Shown here: piece by piece, positions 36,474 to 44,156 of the stretch
Layout: each line of letters begins with the position of its first letter
Position numbering within the stretch: position 1 is the stretch's first letter
NCBI GenBank assembly: GCA_019638625.1
Contig: JAHBTK010000005.1
Span: 552,790 to 616,789, forward strand
Length of the DNA stretch: 64,000 nt
Reading direction: 5' to 3'
Source of the DNA: Chitinophagaceae bacterium
GTDB taxonomy: Bacteria; Bacteroidota; Bacteroidia; Chitinophagales; Chitinophagaceae
Notes under the pieces: model-generated
What the model saw: the letters and a program-made list of their open reading frames with translations, nothing else
Told to the model about the DNA's origin: nothing
The model's database searches: none
Program-made: the position numbers and the translations under genes

Positions 36474-37814
36474 TTATGCCTCCAGACCCAGTCTGCGTGA
36501 TATATCGGAGCTGAATGTATTTTCCGGGTCGTATTTCTTTTTTATCGCCAGCCATTCCCTGTATTGCGGATACATCTGCCGGAACATTTCCTTTTCCAGC
36601 ATGGCATCCTTGCCCAGGTATAAACGACCGCCGGCTTCCAGCACCGCTTCATCCAGTCTTAATGTAAAAGCCTTCAGCCCTTTGGTTACCGGGAAGTCTA
36701 TAGCGAGCGTATATCCTTCAAACGGAAACGATAAGATACCCTGTCCCTTTCCCATCTTCTTGAACACATTCAAAAACGGTGTACATCCACTATCCGCTAT
36801 CATCTGCATAATCTTACGCAACACATTTTCTCCTCCTTTTTCCGGTATCACGAATTGGTATTGTATAAACCCTCTTTTTCCATACCCCCGGTTCCAGTTG
36901 TTGATCATATCCAGCGGGAAGAAGAACTTTTCATAATGAACAAACTCTTTAGGCGAGTTTTGAACAAAGGAAATTACACGATTGAGAATACCTACCGTAA
37001 AATTGTTGAGGACAAAGGCCGGCATAAAAACAGGTACATTCAATTTGGAGACCTTATGCGCTTTCAGCGGATCCTTTTTTAACCTTCGCGGCAAGTCCCG
37101 GAACAGAGCGGCATCCCCCACCGTTAATACTCCCCTGCCCAGGCGGCGGCCTTTGGCCATCGCGTCTATCCAGGCCACCGAATAATTGAAATGCTGGTAT
37201 TTATCCAGGGCGGCGAGCATGTCTTCCAGGTTTTTTACCTTAAAAGACTGCTGGCGGAAATAAGTCGTTTCAATTTTCCTCAGTTGGATCCGTGCGGTTA
37301 ATATCACACCCAATAAACCCAGTCCGCCAAAATTGGAGATGAACAGGTCAGGGTTTTCCGTCCGGGAAGCAGTAACAATGCTGCCGTTGGCAAGCATAAT
37401 GGTAAAGGATAAAACACAGTTCACAAAGGAGCCGTCCGCATGATGCGCTTTTCCGTGTACATCGTTGGCTATAGCGCCGCCGATGGTAACAAACTTGGTC
37501 CCGGGACAGATCATCGGTAACCAGCCTCTTGGAGCAAAACAGCTAATAATTTCCTCCAGGCTGGCGCCTGCTTCACATTCCAGTACACCTTCCTCTTCGT
37601 TCCAGTCTAAAAAATGATGCATGCGGGTGTTAATGCCTACCAACCGGTCACGGTTAATTGCCTGGTCTCCATAACTTCTGCCCAACCCACGGGCGATCAG
37701 GGAACTTTCTGTAATTACCTGCTTCCACTCCTTTGCTGCCGCCGGACTAACAACCTGGGATGACACAACAGGATAATTACCCCAGCCTGCCAAATCTTCT
37801 GTATGTTCCTTCAT
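36474..37814 (-). CDS. FAD-linked oxidoreductase, DprE1/aldonolactone-oxidase-like
   Basis: 446 residues. The N-terminal FAD domain (PCMH fold) has ARGLGRSYGDQA, the pyrophosphate-binding CPGTKFVTIGGAIANDVHGKAHH and GGLGLLGVILTA. The C-terminal substrate domain ends with QMYPQYREWLAIKKKYDP, as in decaprenylphosphoryl-ribose 2-oxidase and L-gulonolactone oxidase relatives. Without a DprE2-type reductase next to it the substrate is open. The IS element lies directly downstream. Confidence 0.85.
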   Translation of the reverse strand: MKEHTEDLAGWGNYPVVSSQVVSPAAAKEWKQVITESSLIARGLGRSYGDQAINRDRLVGINTRMHHFLDWNEEEGVLECEAGASLEEIISCFAPRGWLPMICPGTKFVTIGGAIANDVHGKAHHADGSFVNCVLSFTIMLANGSIVTASRTENPDLFISNFGGLGLLGVILTARIQLRKIETTYFRQQSFKVKNLEDMLAALDKYQHFNYSVAWIDAMAKGRRLGRGVLTVGDAALFRDLPRRLKKDPLKAHKVSKLNVPVFMPAFVLNNFTVGILNRVISFVQNSPKEFVHYEKFFFPLDMINNWNRGYGKRGFIQYQFVIPEKGGENVLRKIMQMIADSGCTPFLNVFKKMGKGQGILSFPFEGYTLAIDFPVTKGLKAFTLRLDEAVLEAGGRLYLGKDAMLEKEMFRQMYPQYREWLAIKKKYDPENTFSSDISRRLGLEA

Positions 37815-38034
37815 AATGTTTGTTACCTGGTAAAAGAGTTTACAAAACTAAAACTAAAGCTAAAACGTAAGGATCTTCAGGAAATTTCAAGGAAATCAGA
37901 TGACGGCAGTGAAAATGCGTTAGAAATGTATCCGGTTGAAACGGTTCAATTAATTAAGTACAAACATCGAAAAAATACCGCAACTATTCCTATTTATTTT
38001 CAGTTTTCTTGTTTACTTCGGTTAAAAAACGGCC

Positions 38035-38469
38035 ATGGGCTTTCGCCTGTATCAGTTACTTTTCATAACCGCAGTGTTGTTGATCCTGCTTTCCCTGTTC
38101 ATCACCGAAGATGGGCTGAACCTGCGCCTGAATGATACCCTTTATGTGATTAACGGGGTGCTGGTGCTCCGGGTCATTGCCCTTATCCTGCTCCTTTTAT
38201 GGCTTCTTTACAGGTTTACGGACAAATTCCTGTTTTCTTCCATTCTTTCCGGGCTGCATATTGTACTCACGCTGGCGGTAGCGGCCACTATCACCGTTTT
38301 CCTGTTCTATTATACCGGCAGACAAAGCCCTTTGCCCTATCCCAACCTTCCGGCAGAAACAGTCATCAGGCTCCAGCTTGTATTTCCCCTCTTTATCATC
38401 TTCACCTTCCTTTTCCAGGTGGTATATATCATTAACCTGATATTGGGGATCATCCGCCGGTTTAACTGA
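38035..38469 (+). CDS. Small four-helix membrane protein of unknown function
   Basis: 144 residues with four strongly hydrophobic segments (about 5-22, 40-62, 70-92 and 112-138). No motif I can name. It converges with the rpsL-rpsG operon, whose terminator lies between. The long overlapping frame beginning at 37803 is not its start, since it is in a different frame. Confidence 0.65.
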   Translation: MGFRLYQLLFITAVLLILLSLFITEDGLNLRLNDTLYVINGVLVLRVIALILLLLWLLYRFTDKFLFSSILSGLHIVLTLAVAATITVFLFYYTGRQSPLPYPNLPAETVIRLQLVFPLFIIFTFLFQVVYIINLILGIIRRFN

Positions 38470-38486
38470 ACACCCCGAATCCGGGC

Positions 38487-38517
38487 AAAAAAAAACCTGC
38501 TGCCAGAGCAACAGGTT
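38487..38517 (-). terminator. Terminator of the rpsL-rpsG operon
   Basis: Stem AACCTG/CAGGTT (38494-38499 with 38512-38517). On the minus strand it is followed by a run of U from the A tract at 38487-38495. Confidence 0.8.
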
Positions 38518-38538
38518 AAAACAACTAAAAAAATAGGT

Positions 38539-39006
38539 TTACACCCTGAAGTGTGCGAAAGCTTTGTTAGCATCCGCCATACGGTGGGTATCTTCTTTCT
38601 TTTTAAACGCGGCTCCTTCGCCTTTACTTGCCGCTATAATTTCGTTGGCCAGCTTATCAGCCATTGTCTTACCGTTTCTGTCGCGGCTGTAACGAACCAG
38701 CCACTTAATACTCAATGAAATTTTCCTGTCAGGACGAACTTCAGCAGGGATCTGGAAAGTAGCGCCGCCAATTCTGCGGCTGCGAACCTCTACGGCAGGT
38801 GTTACATTGTTGAGGGCTTTTTTCCAAATTTCATATCCATTCTCACCGGATGTTTTGGCCACTTTGTCCAATGCATCATAAAAAATCTCGTAGGCAACGC
38901 TTTTTTTACCGCCCCACATCAAATTATTTACAAACCTTGTAACCAGTTTATCGTTGAACTTCGGATCTGGTGCTAACGGTAATTTTTTAGCTTGTGCTTT
39001 ACGCAT
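38539..39006 (-). CDS. rpsG: 30S ribosomal protein S7 (uS7)
   Basis: 155 residues, full length for uS7, starting MRKAQAKK with the typical RFVNNLMWGGKKSVAYEIFYDAL, PAVEVRSRRIGGATFQIP and AFAHFRV ending. It organises the 3' major domain of 16S rRNA. It lies 27 bases after rpsL; the usual next gene fusA is absent, and a terminator follows instead. Confidence 0.98.
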   Translation of the reverse strand: MRKAQAKKLPLAPDPKFNDKLVTRFVNNLMWGGKKSVAYEIFYDALDKVAKTSGENGYEIWKKALNNVTPAVEVRSRRIGGATFQIPAEVRPDRKISLSIKWLVRYSRDRNGKTMADKLANEIIAASKGEGAAFKKKEDTHRMADANKAFAHFRV

Positions 39007-39033
39007 ATTATTAGATTATTTTCTGTTTATATC

Positions 39034-39420
39034 TTATTTTTTGCCGGCTGGCTGTACTTTTTTAGTTCCGTATTTCGAACGGCTTTGTTTACGGTCTTTC
39101 ACCCCTGCCGTATCCAGGCTGCCCCTTACAATGTGGTACCTTACACCCGGTAAGTCTTTCACACGACCGCCACGTATCAATACAATGGAGTGCTCCTGCA
39201 GGTTGTGTCCCTCACCTGGAATATAGGCGATCACCTCTACTTTGTTTGTCAACCGCACCTTAGCTACTTTACGAAGCGCTGAGTTAGGTTTTTTGGGAGT
39301 GGTAGTGTACACACGGGTACATACGCCACGACGTTGCGGGCACCTGTCAAGGGCCCTTGATTTGCTTTTGGCCCGGATAATCTCTCTACCTTTTCTTACT
39401 AATTGTTGTATTGTAGGCAT
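39034..39420 (-). CDS. rpsL: 30S ribosomal protein S12 (uS12)
   Basis: 128 residues. MPTIQQLVRKGR start, PNSALRKVAKVRL, and the streptomycin-region motifs PKKPNS and GVRYHIVRGSLDTAGVKDRKQSRSKYG. The loops linked to streptomycin resistance carry the usual lysines (TTPKKPNSA; here PGEGHNLQEHS precedes GRVKDLPGV). First gene of the two-gene operon. Confidence 0.98.
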   Translation of the reverse strand: MPTIQQLVRKGREIIRAKSKSRALDRCPQRRGVCTRVYTTTPKKPNSALRKVAKVRLTNKVEVIAYIPGEGHNLQEHSIVLIRGGRVKDLPGVRYHIVRGSLDTAGVKDRKQSRSKYGTKKVQPAGKK

Positions 39421-39447
39421 TCTTACCTTTTAATTTTTTTAGAGCCG

Positions 39448-39479
39448 CAAAGGTAAGCGGCTTGCAGGGAAAAAACAAA
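39448..39479 (-). promoter_or_regulatory. Promoter of rpsL-rpsG
   Basis: On the minus strand TTTG (39479-39476), a 20-base spacer and TACCTTTG (39455-39448). The spacing is identical to that at 3371 and 8811. Confidence 0.7.
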
Positions 39480-39545
39480 ATTATACCATCATATTTATAA
39501 AAAATCAGGTATAAGCTCCTGTAAACCGTCTTTTTACGGTTTGGA

Positions 39546-40001
39546 TTACCTGATCTCCCCGGTTGCCTGCACATTAGCCCCATTCATTATTTTAAGATAG
39601 TAGGCTTTCCCCACCAGGTCCGTAAACTTCACCGGAAGATTGGAACCCAGGCTGATGACAGGGTTTACCACCAGGTACCCCGAATTGCCCGGCACGTTTC
39701 CCAATTGGGCAAATACCACTTCAGTATCGTTCAACTCGGTGACTACCAGGGCTGTAAAGTTGATCTGTGGCTGCCGGAAAGCTTCATTCAACTGAATGGT
39801 CAGCCGGGCATTACCGCTCTCCATATGCTCCAGCTTAAAGGTTCCGGCAGCTACCTGGCTGCCACTGGAGTAGTTAAACAAACTGTACTCCCTGGAATCG
39901 ATAACAGTTTCCCGCGGCGTCCTCTCTTTTTTACAAGCCACACTGCCAACAACCAAAAGTGAGGCAACAGCTATTCCCGCAATTCGTAATAATCTATTCA
40001 T
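39546..40001 (-). CDS. Lipoprotein of unknown function
   Basis: 151 residues. Signal with a lipobox at GSVAC (Cys23) followed by KKE, then a beta-rich domain with a repeated strand pattern (GTFKLEHMESGNARLTIQL, NFTALVVTEL). No catalytic motif. It lies upstream of rpsL on the same strand but with its own spacing and is unlikely to share the rpsL promoter. Confidence 0.72.
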   Translation of the reverse strand: MNRLLRIAGIAVASLLVVGSVACKKERTPRETVIDSREYSLFNYSSGSQVAAGTFKLEHMESGNARLTIQLNEAFRQPQINFTALVVTELNDTEVVFAQLGNVPGNSGYLVVNPVISLGSNLPVKFTDLVGKAYYLKIMNGANVQATGEIR

Positions 40002-40162
40002 AATACCAGTATTTACAGATTACCTGCAACAATACCGTGCCAATGGTCTGAAGAAAAGCTAAGAGACTGTTAATGAAGTAATACAGAGGTATAAGCTTGG
40101 GACGCTACCGGTATTTATGGTTTGACGATGAGAAGAAAATAGCTTACTATTTCGACTTTGAT

Positions 40163-40194
40163 TTGTAGCGAAAATCACGACTATACTACCTTCG
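40163..40194 (+). promoter_or_regulatory. Probable promoter of the DinB-like gene
   Basis: TTG (40163-40165), 21-base spacer and TACCTTCG (40187-40194), one mismatch from TAnnTTTG; the ATG follows 16 bases later. Confidence 0.4.
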
Positions 40195-40210
40195 CACTAT
40201 ATCCAGGTAT

Positions 40211-40654
40211 ATGAAACAGTTTTTCAGGGAACTATTTGAATACAGTCATCACTTCAACCAGGAATTGGGAGATATTTTCGCCGGCAATGCTGACGGCCTG
40301 CCCGAAAGATCCGTAAAGCTCTACAGCCATATACTGAATGCACACCATATCTGGAACAGCAGGATAACATTGCAGCAGGCAACCTTTGGAGTATGGACTG
40401 TGCATGACATTACAAACTGCAGGACAATAGACCGGTCCAATCATGAAAACACGCTTCTTATAATAGACAAACTCGACCTGGACGAAACAATCTCCTACAC
40501 CAATAGCAGGGGTGACCGGTTCACAAACAGCGTCCGCGATATTCTCTTTCATATCGTTAATCATTCCACTTATCACAGAGGTCAGATTGCCATGGATCTG
40601 CGGCAAAACGGGATAGCCCCCCTGGCTACGGACTATATATTTTATAGGAGATAG
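40211..40654 (+). CDS. DinB-family four-helix protein
   Basis: 147 residues, helical. Predicted metal-binding histidines occur in LNAHHIWNSR (about residue 38) and in the C-terminal HIVNHSTYHRGQ motif, the pattern of DinB/DUF664 proteins. This superfamily contains metal-dependent thiol transferases, but for most members no substrate is known. Confidence 0.82.
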   Translation: MKQFFRELFEYSHHFNQELGDIFAGNADGLPERSVKLYSHILNAHHIWNSRITLQQATFGVWTVHDITNCRTIDRSNHENTLLIIDKLDLDETISYTNSRGDRFTNSVRDILFHIVNHSTYHRGQIAMDLRQNGIAPLATDYIFYRR

Positions 40655-40774
40655 GGCTGTACAAGTGATGCCCCAAAAATGTTTACCGTTAATGTCACAT
40701 CCGACATATACGCTACAGGAAATGATTTCCAACTCCGGAAATCACGTAGCTTTATCATTACTTAAAACTACCGG

Positions 40775-41278
40775 ATGAAATACCTGAGACATCTACTGAT
40801 CCTGTTTTGCTGGAGCCTGGCGTTCCACAGTACCGCGCAGGAAGGCCAGGTAACCAAAGTCATTCTTGTTCGCCACGCTGAAAAAGCAGATGATGGCACA
40901 AAGGATCCTCCGTTGTCTGAAGCCGGGAAAAACAGGGCGGTGCGACTGGCAAAAATACTGAGCGACATCGTTGCAGATGCGCTGTACGCCACTCCCTATA
41001 AACGTACAAAAGAAACATTAGCGCCATTGAGCAATGCCCTGAAAATACCGGTCAGCACCTATCCTCCGCCCGGCATGGAAGCAATAGAAAAAATGGTACA
41101 TACCTCTCCCGGAAAAACCATTGTAATCGCCGGGCACTCCAACACCATACCGCCCATTGTAAACAGACTGATCCGGGAGCAGAAATTTCCGGAACTGGAA
41201 GAAAGCGAGTACGGAAAAATATGGGTGTTGCTGTTTGACGGCGAAAGGTTGCTGGATTGTTCGGTTTATAACTATTGA
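40775..41278 (+). CDS. Secreted histidine-phosphatase (SixA/PGM) family protein
   Basis: 167 residues with a signal peptide ending STAQ. The catalytic RHG-type motif appears as LVRHAEKADDG, with the second half TPYKRTKETL and the late GHSNT motif. Probable phosphomonoesterase in the periplasm; substrate unknown. It is followed by a long gap with no visible terminator. Confidence 0.85.
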   Translation: MKYLRHLLILFCWSLAFHSTAQEGQVTKVILVRHAEKADDGTKDPPLSEAGKNRAVRLAKILSDIVADALYATPYKRTKETLAPLSNALKIPVSTYPPPGMEAIEKMVHTSPGKTIVIAGHSNTIPPIVNRLIREQKFPELEESEYGKIWVLLFDGERLLDCSVYNY

Positions 41279-41684
41279 ATAGTAAGCCCACTTCGGATGG
41301 CAGGTCTCAGGTTGCAAGACACAAGTGAGTTAGGATTTCAAACTACTGTTACCCCATAAATAGTATAAAGGTTTGATATTCAGTTGATCGCCTCACCCTA
41401 TCCCTTTCCTCGCGGAGAGCAGAACTCACAACAACAAAAGGGTTTGTGAATTTCCAATTAAAGCAATGGTTACTTTATCTGAAAAAACAACTAACTTTTA
41501 CAAAGCTATTCAGTTTCTCCGCAGCTATACCCCATCGTTTCAAGTCAAAATAACCCAACCCTTAAATAGGAATTCAACTCGTCTTTCATTCTTATCTCTC
41601 ATTGCAGTATGGCTGAGGTTGACGGATAAAGATATTGGCCGTCAACCAGGATGTTATTGCCTCCCAAAGGCAAAGCCATCCATA
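41279..41684. other. Gene-free interval
   Basis: About 400 bases between convergent genes. I see no conserved reading frame, hairpin terminator or RNA gene. It may hold remnants of the deleted flank of the decayed PUL. Confidence 0.5.
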
Positions 41685-43268
41685 TTATTTCTTTTCCAAC
41701 ATTTTAATGCTGAATGCAGATGCCTTGTCTTTTCCGGATGGCGGTAAAACAAGGGTTATCCATTCCCCTTTAATCACGGGATTAATCACCTCCCCATTTA
41801 TCTTTACTTTGATGCTTTTCCCTGTATGAGGCAATCTTAGCGATAATGTCTGTGCACTGTATCCCTGATAACTACCTTCAACAATACCTGTTTTCATTAT
41901 GTAATACAATCTTCCATTACGGAGCGATAAACTTTGTCCAAAACCTGATTGCCAGAAAATTTCCGGCGCTATGGGTGAAAGGCGGAGAGAACCATCAAGA
42001 TCATGTTCTACCCCCAATAAGAAACGTTGAACGATCCTGATGAGGTTGGCCGGATATTCATTGTACTTTTGGGCTCCATAACCGCCTTTTGCATTATATC
42101 TCTCCCGCCAGTAATAGCCGCTGTCCCGCCCCGCGTGGCTAACAGCCCGGATGCCGCGGATCAATCCTTCCGCATCACGCATATTGGCTCTTGCCCACGC
42201 TTCGATATACCATACTCTTCCCATAGCAGCGAGGTCCTGGTTGTCGGCATAGGTTGTTTCCCAACTTTCGTAGGTTTCCGGCCGGGTTGCAATCCCTGTA
42301 GGCATACCGTTATAATAAAAACCCGTTTCGTTTTTTAGCCGGGGCCACAGTGTCATTTTTTGTTCCTCTGAAGCAACACCTGTTGCAAACGCCGTCCAGT
42401 CCACATCGGTAAGACCATGTCCTGCAATAAATCCTTTATCAGGATGCCGGTATTCTGCATACTGGTCTCCCTGCCAGAATTTTTTCCGGAAATACAATTC
42501 CACAAGATCAGCAAGGGCATTGTATTTTTTTCCGGATGCTTCGTCGCCGGCTACACTATTTAATAAGGCAAGCCGCCTGAAAGCATCCACTACATGCCCC
42601 TGCGATACTCCATCGTACTCAACACGTGTAGGACGTTCCAAATAATATCCGGCGCCGCCAACAGCACCTTCGGAGGAAATGAGAGAAGCAAGATAATCAG
42701 CGGTAAGGTTTATGGAAGGCAGTTGTTCCTTCAGCCATTGTTTGTCAAAGGTGAAGCGAAAGATCACATCTGCATTCTGAATATAAGTAGTGCCTGCCAA
42801 TGCCCTCAACGGGTCTTTAGGTACCCAGTGTGTATACAAACCGCCATTGATATCAACTTCAGATGTAAAACCGGCAGGCCCGATCTTTTTTCCTGCTTCA
42901 GCAGGAAGTATGGCTATTGGAAGTCTTCCATCCGGTTTTTGAAAAGACTTTACATACTCCCAATTCGCTTTTACGGTGTTGATCTGTCCCAGCCATAACA
43001 AAGCATCACTCATTTGATGCCCGTCGAGAGAAGGATAAGTGTTGCCGTAACCAAACCCTTTTCCATCGGCGCATACTGAAAAGTACCCGTTAAAAACAGA
43101 AGGGTTAACGGCCGCCAGAACGTTTTGATGAGCAGCCTTGTAGTATGCTTCAGTGATCAGCGGATCGGGTAAATAAATAGTATCATGCTGCTGAGCATTC
43201 ACTTTCAGCAATACAGAAGATGCAAGCAGTATGAAAAGAAGATACGGTCTTGAATATAAAAGTTTCAT
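41685..43268 (-). CDS. Predicted secreted six-hairpin glycosidase
   Basis: 527 residues from the ATG at 43268, chosen because it begins a signal peptide (MKLLYSRPYLLF ... VNAQ). The open frame continues 53 codons upstream, without a signal, to a GTG; that part may be a remnant of another gene. Trp- and Gly-rich helical repeats (DGHQMSDALLWLGQ, KPDGRLPIA, EYDGVSQGHVVDAFRRLA, DVDWTAFATG, YESWETTYADNQDL) and a C-terminal beta domain fit the (alpha/alpha)6 glycosidases of the GH78/GH65-like kind. DVDW and ESWETT hold plausible acid residues. Substrate unknown; lies in the broken PUL. Confidence 0.7.
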   Translation of the reverse strand: MKLLYSRPYLLFILLASSVLLKVNAQQHDTIYLPDPLITEAYYKAAHQNVLAAVNPSVFNGYFSVCADGKGFGYGNTYPSLDGHQMSDALLWLGQINTVKANWEYVKSFQKPDGRLPIAILPAEAGKKIGPAGFTSEVDINGGLYTHWVPKDPLRALAGTTYIQNADVIFRFTFDKQWLKEQLPSINLTADYLASLISSEGAVGGAGYYLERPTRVEYDGVSQGHVVDAFRRLALLNSVAGDEASGKKYNALADLVELYFRKKFWQGDQYAEYRHPDKGFIAGHGLTDVDWTAFATGVASEEQKMTLWPRLKNETGFYYNGMPTGIATRPETYESWETTYADNQDLAAMGRVWYIEAWARANMRDAEGLIRGIRAVSHAGRDSGYYWRERYNAKGGYGAQKYNEYPANLIRIVQRFLLGVEHDLDGSLRLSPIAPEIFWQSGFGQSLSLRNGRLYYIMKTGIVEGSYQGYSAQTLSLRLPHTGKSIKVKINGEVINPVIKGEWITLVLPPSGKDKASAFSIKMLEKK

Positions 43269-43530
43269 AAAGGAACAATATTTCTGTTGGCGAAGATCAG
43301 GATCATTCCGCTGTTTTAACCATTGCCGGCTCGTAATGTCGTTTAAAAATTGTTTCTTTTCGACCAGTTTTTCAGCCAGGATAAATTCCAGCATAGCTTC
43401 GGTATGAGCATCAGGGACCCGGCTCACATCCTTTGATGCTCATTACCGAAACTCTTAATTGCAGCAGCTAAAAGCCAGTTTGAAAGCTGCTCAAAGAACT
43501 AATTTGATATCTAACATGCTCTCAAGACAC

Positions 43531-44037
43531 TCAATATCCCGGGTTCTGCTGTAAAACAGGGACGCCGTCAATTGAACCGTTATTTATCTGGGTCTGGGGA
43601 ATCGGCATATATTCATTTTTCCCTTTCGTGAAACTGACCCCGTTCAGGTACGAGCGAAACCTTTTTTCTGAGGCGACATAGGTATTGAGGATATCACCTG
43701 CAATGCCCCACCGCACCAGGTCATAGAAGCGGTCGCCTTCCAGCGCCAGTTCGATCCGGCGTTCAAAACGAATCGCTTTTCGTGCATATTCCTGATCAGC
43801 GAAGCTGGGATAAGGTTCTACCTTATAATTAGCGGCCGGAGTACCATCATCAAAGCGCACAACGCATCCATTCTTTGACCGATTACGTACCTGGTTTACA
43901 TACTCCGCAGCGGTTACCAGGTCATTTTCTTCTGCCGCCACTTCGGCCCTCCATAACAGGACATCTGCAAAACGAATGAATGCGAAATTGGCAGAGACCA
44001 TCCAGCCGGGCCCCGAGCCGGGGTTAGGAATGATACT
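43531..44037 (-). pseudogene. SusD/RagB C-terminal remnant
   Basis: Only about 169 residues remain of a protein usually near 500. The open frame begins after a TGA at 44038-44040. The fragment holds the SusD C-terminal marks: FIRFADVLLWRAE, AAEYVNQVRNRSK, AIRFERRIELALEGDRFYDLVRWG, and the closing QQNPGY. No signal peptide, lipobox or TPR half is found upstream, and no SusC is present on this strand. It is therefore a deletion remnant of a PUL binding protein. Confidence 0.88.
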
Positions 44038-44156
44038 TCAACAAGCTTTTTAGTCAGTCCCTCTGTTTTTCACACATTCTGTATCCTGTATCCGTCACAC
44101 AGGCTATTTAAGGTGCAGTAGGTCTATATTCCATTTAGCCTGGATCAATACCAGCC

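Noticed and set aside
37803..38135. 110-codon plus frame before the small membrane protein
   Set aside because: Low-complexity Lys/Leu start in a non-coding stretch and a different frame from the four-helix protein.
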